In this document: one piece after another, positions 27,101-39,443 of the stretch
Layout of the letters: the number at the start of each line of letters is the position of its first letter
Position numbering within the stretch: the first letter of the stretch is position 1
Origin: Eutreptiella sp. 'Long Island Sound 2002'
Lineage: Eukaryota; Euglenozoa; Euglenophyceae; Eutreptiales; Eutreptiaceae
Reading direction: 5' to 3'
Length of the DNA stretch: 64,000 nucleotides
Assembly (NCBI GenBank): GCA_964036045.1
Contig: CAXIWF010000168.1
Span: 1-64,000 of the forward strand
The notes under the pieces: generated by a model
The model's database searches: none
The model's input: the letters and a program-made list of their open reading frames with translations, nothing else
What the model was told of the DNA's origin: nothing
Made by a program: the position numbers and the translations under genes

Positions 27101-30100
27101 TTTTCCGAGAATTTTCCGAGAATTTTCCGAGAATTTTCCGAGAATTTTCCTAGAATTTTCTGACAATTTTCCGAGAATTTTCGGAGAATTTTCCGAGATT
27201 TTTCCGAGAATTTTCCGAGAATTTGCCGAGAATTTTCCGAGAATTTTCCGAGAATTTTCCGAGAATTTTCTGAGAATTTTCCGAGAACTTTCCGAGAATT
27301 TTCTGAGAATTTTCGGAGAATTTTCCGAGAATTTTCCGAGAATTTTCCGAGAATTTTTCGAGAATTTTCCGAGAATTTTCCGTCAATTTTCCGAGAATTT
27401 TCCGAGAATTTTCCGAGAATTTTCCGAGAATTTTCCGAGAATTTTCCGAGAATTTTCCGAGAATTTTCCGAGAATTTTCAGAGAATTTTCCGAGAATTTT
27501 CCGAGAGTTTTTCGTGAATTTTCCGAGAATTTTCCGAGAATTTTCCGAGAATTTTCCGAGAATTTTCCGAGAATTTTCCGAGAATTTTCCGAGAATTTTC
27601 CGAGAATTTTCCGAGAATTTTCCGAGAATTTTCCGTCAATTTTCCGAGAATTTTCCGAGAATTTTCCGAGAATTTTCCGAGAATTTTCTGAGAATTTTCT
27701 GAGAATTTTCCGAGAATTTTCCGAGAATTTTCCGAGAATTTTCCGAGAATTTTCCGTCAATTTTCCGAGAATTTTCCGAGAATTTTCCGAGAATTTTCCG
27801 AGAATTTTCCGAGAATTTTCCGAGAATTTTCCGAGAATTTTCCGAGAATTTTCCGAGAATTTTCCGAGAATTTTCCGAGAATTTTCCGGGAATTTTCCGA
27901 GAATTTTCCGAGAATTTTCCGAGAATTTTCCGAGAATTTTCCGAGAATTTTCCGAGAATTTTCCAAGAATTTTCCGAGAATTTTCCGAGAATTTTCCGAG
28001 AATTTTCCGAGAATTTTCCGAGAATTTTCCGAGAATTTTCCGAGAATTTTCCGAGAATTTTCCGAGAATTTTCCGTCATTTTTCTGAGAATTTTCCGAGA
28101 ATTTTCCGAGAATTTTCCGAGAATTTTCCGAGAATTTTCCGAGAATTTTCCGAGAATTTTCCGAGATTTTTCCGAGAATTTTCCGAGAATTTTCCGAGAA
28201 TTTTCCGAGAATTTTCCGAGAATTTTCCAAGAGTTTTTCGTCAATTTTCCGAGAATTTTCCGAGAGGTTTCCGAGAATTTTCCGAGAATTTTCTGAGAAT
28301 TTTCCGAGAATTTTCCGAGAATTTTCCGTCAATTTTCCTAGAATTTTCCGAGAATTTTCCGAGAATTTTCCGAGAATTTTCCGAGAATTTTCCGAGAATT
28401 TTCCGAGAATTTTCCGAGAATTTTCCGAGAATTTTCCGAGAATTTTCCGAGAATTTTCCGAGAATTTTCCGAGAATTTTCCGAGAATTTTACAAGAGTTT
28501 TTCGTCAATTTTCCGAGAATTTTCCGAGAGGTTTCCGAGAATTTTCCGAGAATTTTCTGAGAATTTTCCGAGAATTTTCCGAGAATTTTCCGTCAATTTT
28601 CCTAGAATTTTCCGAGAATTTTCCGAGAATTTTCCGAGAATTTTCTGAGAATTTTCTGAGAATTTTCCGAGAATTTTCCGAGAATTTTCCGAGAATTTTC
28701 CGAGAATTTTCCGAGAATTTTCCAAGAATTTTCCGAGAATTTTCCGAGAATTTTCCGAGAATTTTCCGGGAATTTTCCGAGAATTTTCCGAGAATTTTCC
28801 GAGAATTTTCCGAGAATTTTCCGAGAATTTTCCGTCAATTTTCCCAGAATTTTCCGAGAATTTTCCCAGATTTTTCCGAGAATTTTCCGAGAATTTTCCG
28901 AGAATTTTCCGAGAATTTTCCGAGAATTTTCCGAGAATTTTCCTAGAATTTTCTGAGAATTTTCCGAGAATTTTCGGAGAATTTTCCGAGATTTTTCCGA
29001 GAATTTTCCGATAATTTTCCGATAATTTTCCGAGAATTTTCCGAGAATTTTCCGAAAATCTTCCGAGAATTTTCCGAGAATTTTCCGAGAATTTTCCGAG
29101 AATTTTCCGAGAATTTTCCGAGAATTTTCCGAGAACTTTCCGAGAATTTTCTGAGAATTTTCGGAGAATTTTCCGAGCATTTTCCGAGAATTTTCGGAGA
29201 ATTTTTCGAGAATTTTCCGAGAATTTTCCGTCAATTTTCCGAGAATTTTCCGAGAATTTTCCGAGAATTTTCCGAGAATTTTCCGAGAATTTTCCGAGAA
29301 TTTTCCGAGAATTTTCCGAGAATTTTCCGAGAATTTTCCGAGAATTTTCCGTCAATTTTCCCAGAATTTTCCGAGAATTTTCCCAGAATTTTCCGAGAAT
29401 TTTCCGAGAATTTTCCGAGAATTTTCCGAGAATTTTCCGAGAATTTTCCGAGAATTTTCCGAGAATTTTCCGAGAATTTTCTGAGAATTTTCCGACAATT
29501 TTCGGAGAATTTTCCGAGATTTTTCCGAGAATTTTCCGATAATTTTCCGAGAATTTTCCGAGAATTTTCCGAGAATTTTCCGAGAATTTTCCGAGAATTT
29601 TCGGAGAATTTTCCGAGAATTTTCCGAGAATTTTCGGAGAATTTTTCGAGAATTTTCCGAGAATTTTCCGTCAATTTTCCGAGAATTTTCCGAGAATTTT
29701 CCGAGAATTTTCCGAGAATTTTCCGAGAATTTTCCGAGAATTTTCCGAGAATTTTCCGAGAATTTTCCGAGAATTTTCCGAGAATTTTCCGAGAATTTTC
29801 CGAGAATTTTCCAAGAGTTTTTCGTCAATTTTCCGAGAATTTTCCGAGAGGTTTCCGAGAATTTTCCGAGAATTTTCTGAGAATTTTCCGAGAATTTTCC
29901 GAGAATTTTCCGTCAATTTTCCTAGAATTTTCCGAGAATTTTCCGAGAATTTTCCGAGAATTTTCTGAGAATTTTCTGAGAATTTTCCGAGAATTTTCCG
30001 AGAATTTTCCGAGAATTTTCCGAGAATTTTCCGAGAATTTTCCGAGAATTTTCCAAGAATTTTCCGAGAATTTTCCGAGAATTTTCCGAGAATTTTCCGG

Positions 30101-30492
30101 GAATTTTCCGAGAATTTTCCGAGAATTTTCCGAGAATTTTCCGAGAATTTTCCGTCAATTTTCCCAGAATTTTCCGAGAATTTTCCCAGAATTTTCCGAG
30201 AATTTTCCGAGAATTTTCCGAGCATTTTCCGAGAATTTTCCGAGAATTTTCCGAGAATTTTCCGAGAATTTTCCGAGAATTTTCTGAGAATTTTCCGAGA
30301 ATTTTCGGAGAATTTTCCGAGATTTTTCCGAGAATTTTCTGATAATTTTCCGATAATTTTCCGAGAATTTTCCGAGAATTTTCCGAGAATTTTCCGAGAA
30401 TTTTCCGAGAATTTTCCGAGAATTTTCGGAGAATTTTCCGAGAATTTTCCGAGAATTTTCGGAGAATTTTTCGAGAATTTTCCGAGAATTTT
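24125..30492. repeat. Superrepeat C, type I block
   Basis: CCAAGAG markers lie at 25,291, 25,951, 28,227 and 29,811. A degraded ACAAGAG lies at 28,491 and the CCGAGAG relative at 27,501. Shifts from B run from 10,952 bp at the left to 10,819-10,830 bp in the middle and 10,918 bp at the right end. A private 10-bp monomer lies at 26,380, and a private CCGTTAATTTTCCGGG variant near 26,227. The left junction repeats the end of superrepeat A (13,020-13,195 matches 24,367-24,543). It then picks up B from about 13,591 onward, so roughly 385 bp of the B order is skipped. Confidence 0.8.
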
Positions 30493-33400
30493 CCGTCAAT
30501 TTTCCGAGAATTTTCCGAGAATTTTCCGAGAATTTTCCGAGAATTTTCCGAGAATTTTCCGAGAATTTTCCGAGAATTTTCTGAGAATTTTCTGAGAATT
30601 TTCCGAGAATTTTCCGAGAATTTTCCGAGAATTTACCGAGAATTTTCCGTCAATTTTCCGAGAATTTTCCGAGAAATTTCCCAGAATTTTCCGAGAATTT
30701 TCCGAGAATTTTCCCAGAATTTTCCGATAATTTTCCGAGAATTTTCCGAGAATTTTCCGAGAATTTTCCGAGAATTTTCCGAGAATTTTCCGAGAATTTT
30801 CCGGGAATTTTCCGAGAATTTTCCGAGAATTTTCCGAGAATTTTCCGAGAATTTTCCGAGAATTTTCCGAGAATTTTCCGAGAATTTTCCGAGAATTTTC
30901 CGAGAATTTTCCGAGAATTTTCCGAGAATTTTCCGAGAATTTTCCGAGAATTTTCCGAGAATTTTCCGAGAATTTTCCGTCAATTTTCCGAGAATTTTCC
31001 GAGAATTTTCCGAGAATTTTCCGAGAATTTTCCGAGAATTTTCCGAGAATTTTCCGAGAATTTTCCGAGAATTTTCCGAGAATTTTCCGAGAATTTTCTG
31101 AGAATTTTCCGAGAATTTTCCGAGAATTTTCCGAGAATTTTCCGAGAATTTTCCGAGAATTTTCCGATGTTTTCCGAGAATTTTCCGAGAATTTTCCGGG
31201 AATTTTCCGAGAATTTTCCGAGAATTTTCCGAGAATTTTCCGAGAATTTTCCGAGAATTTTCCGAGAACTTTCCGAGAATTTTCTGAGAATTTTCCGAGA
31301 ATTTTCCGAGAATTTTCTGAGAATTTTCCGAGAATTATCCGAGAATTTCCGAGAATTTTCTGAGAATTTTCCGAGAATTTTCCGAGAATTTTCCGAGAAT
31401 TTTCCGAGAATTTTCTGAGAATTTTCCGAGAATTTTCCGAGAATTTTCCGAGAATTTTCCGAGAATTTTCCGAGAATTTTCCGAGAATTTTCCGAGAATT
31501 TTCCGAGAATTTTCCGAGAATTTTCCGAGAATTTTCCGAGCATTTTCCGAGCATTTTCTGAGAATTTTCCGAGAATTTTCCGAGAATTTTCCGAGAATTT
31601 TCCGAGAATTTTCCGAGAATTTTCCGAGAATTTTCCGAGAATTTTCCGTCAATTTTCCGAGAATTTTCCGAGAATTTTCTGAGAATTTTCCGAGAATTTT
31701 CCGAGAATTTTCCGAGAATTTTCCGAGAATTTTCCGAGAATTTTCCGAGAATTTTCCGAGAATTTTCTGAGAATTTTCCGAGAATTTTCCGAGAATTTTC
31801 CAAGATTTTTCCCAGAATTTTCCGAGAATTTTCCGAGAATTTTCCAAGAATTTTCCGAGAATTTGCCGAGAATTTTCCGAGAATTTTCCGAGAATTTTCC
31901 GAGAATTTTCCGAGAATTTTCCGAGAATTTTCCGTCAATTTTCCGAGAATTTTCCGAGAATTTTCCGAGAATTTTCCGAGAATTTTCCGAGAATTTTCCG
32001 AGAATTTTCCGAGAATTTTCCGAGAATTTTCCGAGAATTTTCCGAGAATTTTCCGAGAATTTTCCGGGAATTTTCCGAGAATTTTCTGAGAATTTTCCGA
32101 GAATTTTCCGAGAATTTTCCGAGAATTTTCCGAGAATTTTCCGAGAATTTTCCGAGAATTTTCCGAGAATTTTCCGAGAATTTTCCGAGAATTTTCCGAG
32201 AATTTTCCGAGAATTTTCCGAGAATTTTCGGAGAATTTTCCGAGAATTTTCCGAGAATTTTCTGAGAATTTTCCGAGAATTTTCCGAGAATTTTCCGAGA
32301 ATTTTCCGAGAATTTTCCGAGAATTTGCCGAGAATTTTCCGAGAATTTTCCGAGAATTTTCCCAGAATTTTCCGAGAATTTTCCGGGAATTTTCCGAGAA
32401 TTTTCCGAGAATTTTCCGAGAATTTTCCGAGAATTTTCCGACAATTTTCCGTCAATTTTCCGAGAATTTTCCGAGAATTTTCCGAGAATTTTCCGAGAAT
32501 TTTCCGAGAATTTTCGGAGAATTTTCCGAGAATTTTCCGAGAATTTTCTGAGAATTTTCTGAGAATTTTCCGAGAATTTTCCGTGAATTTTCCGAGAATT
32601 TTCCGAGAATTTTCCGAGAATTTTCCGAGAATTTTCCGAGAATTTTCCGAGAATTTTCCGAGAATTTTCCGAGAATTTTCCGAGAATTTTCCGAGAATTT
32701 TCGGAGAATTTTTCGAGAATTTTCCGAGAATTTTCCGTCAATTTTCCGAGAATTTTCCGAGAATTTTCCGAGAATTTTCCGAGAATTTTCCGAGAATTTT
32801 CCGAGAATTTTCTGAGAATTTTCCGAGAATTTTCCGAGAATTTTCCGACAATTTTCCGAGAATTTTCCGAGAATTTTCCGAGAATTTTCCGAGAATTTTC
32901 CGAGAATTTTCCGAGAATTTTCCGAGAATTTTCTGAGAATTTTCCGAGAATTTTCCATCAATTTTCCGAGAATTTTCCGAGAATTTTCCGAAAATTTTCC
33001 GAGAATTTTCCGAGAATTTTCCGAGAGGTTTCCGAGAATTTTCCGAGAATTTTCTGAGAATTTTCCGAGAATTTTCCGAGAATTTTCCGTCAATTTTCCT
33101 AGAATTTTCCGAGAATTTTCCGAGAATTTTCCGAGAATTTTCTGAGAATTTTCTGAGAATTTTCCGAGAATTTTCCGAGAATTTTCCGAGAATTTTCCGA
33201 GAATTTTCCGAGAATTTTCCGAGAATTTTCCAAGAATTTTCCGAGAATTTTCCGAGAATTTTCCGAGATTTTTCCGGGAATTTTCCGAGAATTTTCCGAG
33301 AATTTTCCGAGAATTTTCCGAGAATTTTCCGAGAACTTTCCGTCAATTTTCCCAGACTTTTCCGAGAATTTTCCCAGAATTTTCCGAGAATTTTCCGAGA

Positions 33401-36400
33401 ATTTTCCGAGAATTTTCCGAGAATTTTCCGAGAATTTTCCGAGAATTTTCCGAGAATTTTCTGAGAATTTTCCGAGAATTTTCGGAGAATTTTCCGAGAT
33501 TTTTCCGAGAATTTTCCGAGAATTTTCCGATAATTTTCCGAGAATTTTCCGAGAATTTTCCGAGAATTTTCCGATAATTTTCCGAGAATTTTCCGAGAAT
33601 TTTCCGAGAATTTTCCGAGAATTTTCCGAGAATTTTCCGAGAATTTTCCGGGAATTTTCCGAGAATTTTCCGAGAATTTTCCGAGAATTTTCCGAGAATT
33701 TTCCGAGAATTTTCCGAGAATTTTCCGAGAATTTTCCGAGAATTTTCCGAGAATTTTCCGAGAATTTTCCGAGAATTTTCCGAGAATTTTCCGAGAATTT
33801 TCCCAGAATTTTCCGAGAATTTTCCGAGAATTTTCCGTCAATTTTCCGAGAATTTTCCGAGAATTTTCCGAGAATTTTCCGAGAATTTTCCGAGAATTTT
33901 CCGAGAATTTTCCGAGAATTTTCCGAGAATTTTCCGAGAATTTTCCGAGAATTTTCTGAGAATTTTCCGAGAATTTTCCGAGAATTTTCCGAGAATTTTC
34001 CGAGAATTTTCCGAGAATTTTCCGATAATTTTCCGAGAATTTTCCGAGAATTTTCCGAGAATTTTCCGAGAATTTTCCGAGAATTTCCCGAGAATTTTCC
34101 GAGAATTTTCCGAGAATTTTCCGAGAACTTTCCGAGAATTTTCTGAGAATTTTCCGAGAATTTTCCGAGAATTTTCTGAGAATTTTCCGAGAATTATCCG
34201 AGAATTTCCGAGAATTTTCTGAGAATTTTCCGAGAATTTTCCGAGAATTTTCCGAGAATTTTCCGAGAATTTTCTGAGAATTTTCCGAGAATTTTGCGAG
34301 AATTTTCCGAGAATTTTCCGAGAATTTTCCGAGAATTTTCCGAGAATTTTCCGAGAATTTTCCGAGAATTTTCCGAGAATTTTCCGAGAATTTTCCGAGC
34401 ATTTTCTGAGAATTTTCCGAGAATTTTCCGAGAATTTTCCGAGAATTTTCCGAGAATTTTCCGAGAATTTTCCGAGAATTTTCCGAGAATTTTCCGAGAA
34501 TTTTCCGAGAATTTTCCGAGAATTTTCCGAGAATTTTCCGAGAATTTTCCGAGAATTTTCCGAGAATTTTCCGAGCATTTTCTGAGAATTTTCCGAGAAT
34601 TTTCCGAGAATTTTCCGAGAATTTTCCGAGAATTTTCCGAGAATTTTCCGAGAATTTTCCGAGAATTTTCTGAGAATTTTCCGAGAATTTTCCGGGAATT
34701 TTCCGAGAATTTTCTGAGAATTTTCCGAGAATTTTCCGAGAATTTTCCGAGAATTTTCCGAGAATTTTCCGAGAATTTTCCGAGAATTTTCCGAGCATTT
34801 TCTGAGAATTTTCCGAGAATTTTCCGAGAATTTTCCGAGAATTTTCCGAGAATTTTCCGAGAATTTTCCGAGAATTTTCCGAGAATTTTCCGAGAATTTT
34901 CCGAGAATTTTCCGAGAATTTTCCGAGAATTTTCCGAGAATTTTCCGAGAATTTTCCGAGAATTTTCCGAGAATTTTCCGAGAATTTTCCGAGCATTTTC
35001 TGAGAATTTTCCGAGAATTTTCCGAGAATTTTCCGAGAATTTTCCGAGAATTTTCCGAGAATTTTCCGAGAATTTTCCGAGAATTTTCCGAGAATTTTCC
35101 GTCAATTTTCCGAGAATTTTCCGAGAATTTTCTGAGAATTTTCCGAGAATTTTCCGAGAATTTTCCGAGAATTTTCCGAGAATTTTCCGAGAATTTTCCG
35201 AGAATTTTCCGAGAATTTTCTGAGAATTTTCCGAGAATTTTCCGTCAATTTTCCGAGAATTTTCCGAGAATTTTCTGAGAATTTTCCGAGAATTTTCCGA
35301 GAATTTTCCGAGAATTTTCCGAGAATTTTCCGAGAATTTTCCGAGAATTTTCCGAGAATTTTCTGAGAATTTTCCGAGAATTTTCCGAGAATTTTCCAAG
35401 ATTTTTCCCAGAATTTTCCGAGAATTTTCCGAGAATTTTCCAAGAATTTTCCGAGAATTTGCCGAGAATTTTCCGAGAATTTTCCGAGAATTTTCCGAGA
35501 ATTTTCCGAGAATTTTCCGAGAATTTTCCGTCAATTTTCCGAGAATTTTCCGAGAATTTTCCGAGAATTTTCCGAGAATTTTCCGAGAATTTTCCGAGAA
35601 TTTTCCGAGAATTTTCCGAGAATTTTCCGAGCATTTTCTGAGAATTTTCCGAGAATTTTCCGAGAATTTTCCGAGAATTTTCCGAGAATTTTCCGAGAAT
35701 TTTCTGAGAACTTTCCGAGAATTTTCCGAGAATTTTCCGAGAATTTTCCGAGAATTTTCCGAGAATTTTCCGAGAATTTTCCGAGAATTTTCCGAGAATT
35801 TTCCGAGAATTTTCCGAGAATTTTCCGAGCATTTTCTGAGAATTTTCCGAGAATTTTCCGAGAATTTTCCGAGAATTTTCCGAGAATTTTCCGAGAATTT
35901 TCCGAGAATTTTCCGAGAATTTTCCGAGAATTTTCCGTCAATTTTCCGAGAATTTTCCGAGAATTTTCTGAGAATTTTCCGAGAATTTTCCGAGAATTTT
36001 CCGAGAATTTTCCGAGAATTTTCTGAGAATTTTCCGAGAATTTTCCGAGAATTTTCCAAGATTTTTCCCAGAATTTTCCGAGAATTTTCCGAGAATTTTC
36101 CAAGAATTTTCCGAGAATTTGCCGAGAATTTTCCGAGAATTTTCCGAGAATTTTCCGAGAATTTTCCGAGAATTTTCCGAGAATTTTCCGTCAATTTTCC
36201 GAGAATTTTCCGAGAATTTTCCGAGAATTTTCCGAGAATTTTCCGAGAATTTTCCGAGAATTTTCCGAGAATTTTCCGAGAATTTTCCGAGAATTTTCCG
36301 AGAATTTTCCGAGAATTTTCCGGGAATTTTCCGAGAATTTTCTGAGAATTTTCCGAGAATTTTCCGAGAATTTTCCGAGAATTTTCCGAGAATTTTCCGA

Positions 36401-39400
36401 GAATTTTCCGAGAATTTTCCGAGAATTTTCCGAGAATTTTCCGAGAATTTTCCGAGAATTTTCCGAGAATTTTCCGAGAATTTTCCGAGAATTTTCGGAG
36501 AATTTTCCGAGAATTTTCCGAGAATTTTCTGAGAATTTTCCGAGAATTTTCCGAGAATTTTCCGAGAATTTTCCGAGAATTTTCCGAGAATTTGCCGAGA
36601 ATTTTCCGAGAATTTTCCGAGAATTTTCCGAGAATTTTCCGAGAATTTTCCGGGAATTTTCCGAGAATTTTCCGAGAATTTTCCGAGAATTTTCCGAGAA
36701 TTTTCCGACAATTTTCCGTCAATTTTCGGAGAATTTTCCGAGAATTTTCCGAGAATTTTCCGAGAATTTTCCGAGAATTTTCGGAGAATTTTCCGAGAAT
36801 TTTCCGAGAATTTTCTGAGAATTTTCTGAGAATTTTCCGAGAATTTTCCGTGAATTTTCCGAGAATTTTCCGAGAATTTTCCGAGAATTTTCCGAGAATT
36901 TTCCGAGAATTTTCCGAGAATTTTCCGAGAATTTTCCGAGAATTTTCCGAGAATTTTCCGAGAATTTTCCGAGAATTTTCCGAGAATTTTCCGAGCATTT
37001 TCTGAGAATTTTCCGAGAATTTTCCGAGAATTTTCCGAGAATTTTCCGAGAATTTTCCGAGAATTTTCCGAGAATTTTCCGAGAATTTTCCGAGAATTTT
37101 CCGTCAATTTTCCGAGAATTTTCCGAGAATTTTCTGAGAATTTTCCGAGAATTTTCCGAGAATTTTCCGAGAATTTTCCGAGAATTTTCCGAGAATTTTC
37201 CGAGAATTTTCCGAGAATTTTCTGAGAATTTTCCGAGAATTTTCGGTCAATTTTCCGAGAATTTTCCGAGAATTTTCTGAGAATTTTCCGAGAATTTTCC
37301 GAGAATTTTCCGAGAATTTTCCGAGAATTTTCCGAGAATTTTCCGAGAATTTTCCGAGAATTTTCTGAGAATTTTCCGAGAATTTTCCGAGAATTTTCCA
37401 AGATTTTTCCCAGAATTTTCCGAGAATTTTCCGAGAATTTTCCAAGAATTTTCCGAGAATTTGCCGAGAATTTTCCGAGAATTTTCCGAGAATTTTCCGA
37501 GAATTTTCCGAGAATTTTCCGAGAATTTTCCGTCAATTTTCCGAGAATTTTCCGAGAATTTTCCGAGAATTTTCCGAGAATTTTCCGAGAATTTTCCGAG
37601 AATTTTCCGAGAATTTTCCGAGAATTTTCCGAGCATTTTCTGAGAATTTTCCGAGAATTTTCCGAGAATTTTCCGAGAATTTTCCGAGAATTTTCCGAGA
37701 ATTTTCTGAGAATTTTCCGAGAATTTTCCGAGAATTTTCCGAGAATTTTCCGAGAATTTTCCGAGAATTTTCCGAGAATTTTCCGAGAATTTTCCGAGAA
37801 TTTTCCGAGAATTTTCCGAGCATTTTCTGAGAATTTTCCGAGAATTTTCCGAGAATTTTCCGAGAATTTTCCGAGAATTTTCCGAGAATTTTCCGAGAAT
37901 TTTCCGAGAATTTTCCGAGAATTTTCCGAGAATTTTCCGTCAATTTTCCGAGAATTTTCCGAGAATTTTCTGAGAATTTTCCGAGAATTTTCCGAGAATT
38001 TTCCGAGAATTTTCCGAGAATTTTCCGAGAATTTTCCGAGAATTTTCCGAGAATTTTCTGAGAATTTTCCGAGAATTTTCCGAGAATTTTCCAAGATTTT
38101 TCCCAGAATTTTCCGAGAATTTTCCGAGAATTTTCCAAGAATTTTCCGAGAATTTGCCGAGAATTTTCCGAGAATTTTCCGAGAATTTTCCGAGAATTTT
38201 CCGAGAATTTTCCGAGAATTTTCCGTCAATTTTCCGAGAATTTTCCGAGAATTTTCCGAGAATTTTCCGAGAATTTTCCGAGAATTTTCCGAGAATTTTC
38301 CGAGAATTTTCCGAGAATTTTCCGAGAATTTTCCGAGAATTTTCCGAGAATTTTCCGGGAATTTTCCGAGAATTTTCTGAGAATTTTCCGAGAATTTTCC
38401 GAGAATTTTCCGAGAATTTTCCGAGAATTTTCCGAGAATTTTCCGAGAATTTTCCGAGAATTTTCCGAGAATTTTCCGAGAATTTTCCGAGAATTTTCCG
38501 AGAATTTTCCGAGAATTTTCTGAGAATTTTCCGAGAATTTTCCGAGAATTTTCCGAGAATTTTCCGAGAATTTTCCGAGAATTTGCCGAGAATTTTCCGA
38601 GAATTTTCCGAGAATTTTCCGAGAATTTTCCGAGAATTTTCCGGGAATTTTCCGAGAATTTTCCGAGAATTTTCCGAGAATTTTCCGAGAATTTTCCGAC
38701 AATTTTCCGTCAATTTTCGGAGAATTTTCCGAGAATTTTCCGAGAATTTTCCGAGAATTTTCCGAGAATTTTCGGAGAATTTTCCGAGAATTTTCCGAGA
38801 ATTTTCTGAGAATTTTCTGAGAATTTTCCGAGAATTTTCCGTGAATTTTCCGAGAATTTTCCGAGAATTTTCCGAGAATTTTCCGAGAATTTTCCGAGAA
38901 TTTTCCGAGAATTTTCCGAGAATTTTCCGGGAATTTTCCGAGAATTTTCCGAGAATTTTCCGAGAATTTTCCGAGAAATTTCCGAGAATTTTCCGAGAAT
39001 TTTCCGAGAATTTTCCGAGAATTTTCCGAGAATTTTCCGAGAATTTTCCGAGAATTTTCGGAGAATTTTTCGAGAATTTTCCGAGAATTTTCCGTCAATT
39101 TTCCGAGAATTTTCCGAGAATTTTCCGAGAATTTTCCGAGAATTTTCCGAGAATTTTCCGAGAATTTTCTGAGAATTTTCCGAGAATTTTCCGAGAATTT
39201 TCCGACAATTTTCCGAGAATTTTCCGAGAATTTTCCGAGAATTTTCCGAGAATTTTCCGAGAATTTTCCGAGAATTTTCCGAGAATTTTCTGAGAATTTT
39301 CCGAGAATTTTCCATCAATTTTCCGAGAATTTTCCGAGAATTTTCCGAAAATTTTCCGAGAATTTTCCGAGAATTTTCCGAGAGGTTTCCGAGAATTTTC

Positions 39401-39443
39401 CGAGAATTTTCTGAGAATCTTCCGAGAATTTTCCGAGAATTTT
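30493..39443. repeat. Superrepeat C, type II block, expanded
   Basis: The block begins like A-II and B-II, with 10-bp monomers at 31,164, 31,339 and 34,198 and CCAAGATTTTTCCCAG at 31,800. It is nearly twice their length. After about 35,100 the segment around the CCAAGATTTTTCCCAG marker is amplified. Near 38,091-39,443 the order seen at 31,800-33,086 is repeated about 6.3 kb downstream. The 10-bp monomer with lost A found at 8,547 and 19,905 is absent here. The right edge is set at CCGTC-CCTAG at 39,444 and is approximate. Confidence 0.75.
35102..38780. repeat. Local amplification of a 0.66-1.34 kb HOR
   Basis: The compound marker CCAAGATTTTTCCCAG occurs once in A (9,512) and once in B (20,848). 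In C it occurs at 31,800 and again at 35,396, 36,056, 37,398 and 38,091. Spacings inside the cluster are 660, 1,342 and 693 bp, exactly 60, 122 and 63 monomers. Each marker is followed by CCAAG and then a TTTGCCG variant, and most are followed by a CCGTC about 130 bp after the marker. The flanking CCGTC and CTGAG arrangement differs between copies, so the units are related but not identical. It looks like recent unequal exchange confined to this segment. Confidence 0.85.

Noticed and set aside
34194-36998. 934-residue open frame on the - strand, and many others of 200-750 residues on both strands
   Set aside because: It is pure translation of the 11-bp repeat with a TTG or variant-made start. 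Equivalent frames exist in every phase and on the opposite strand. There is no domain, codon bias or non-repeat residue run.
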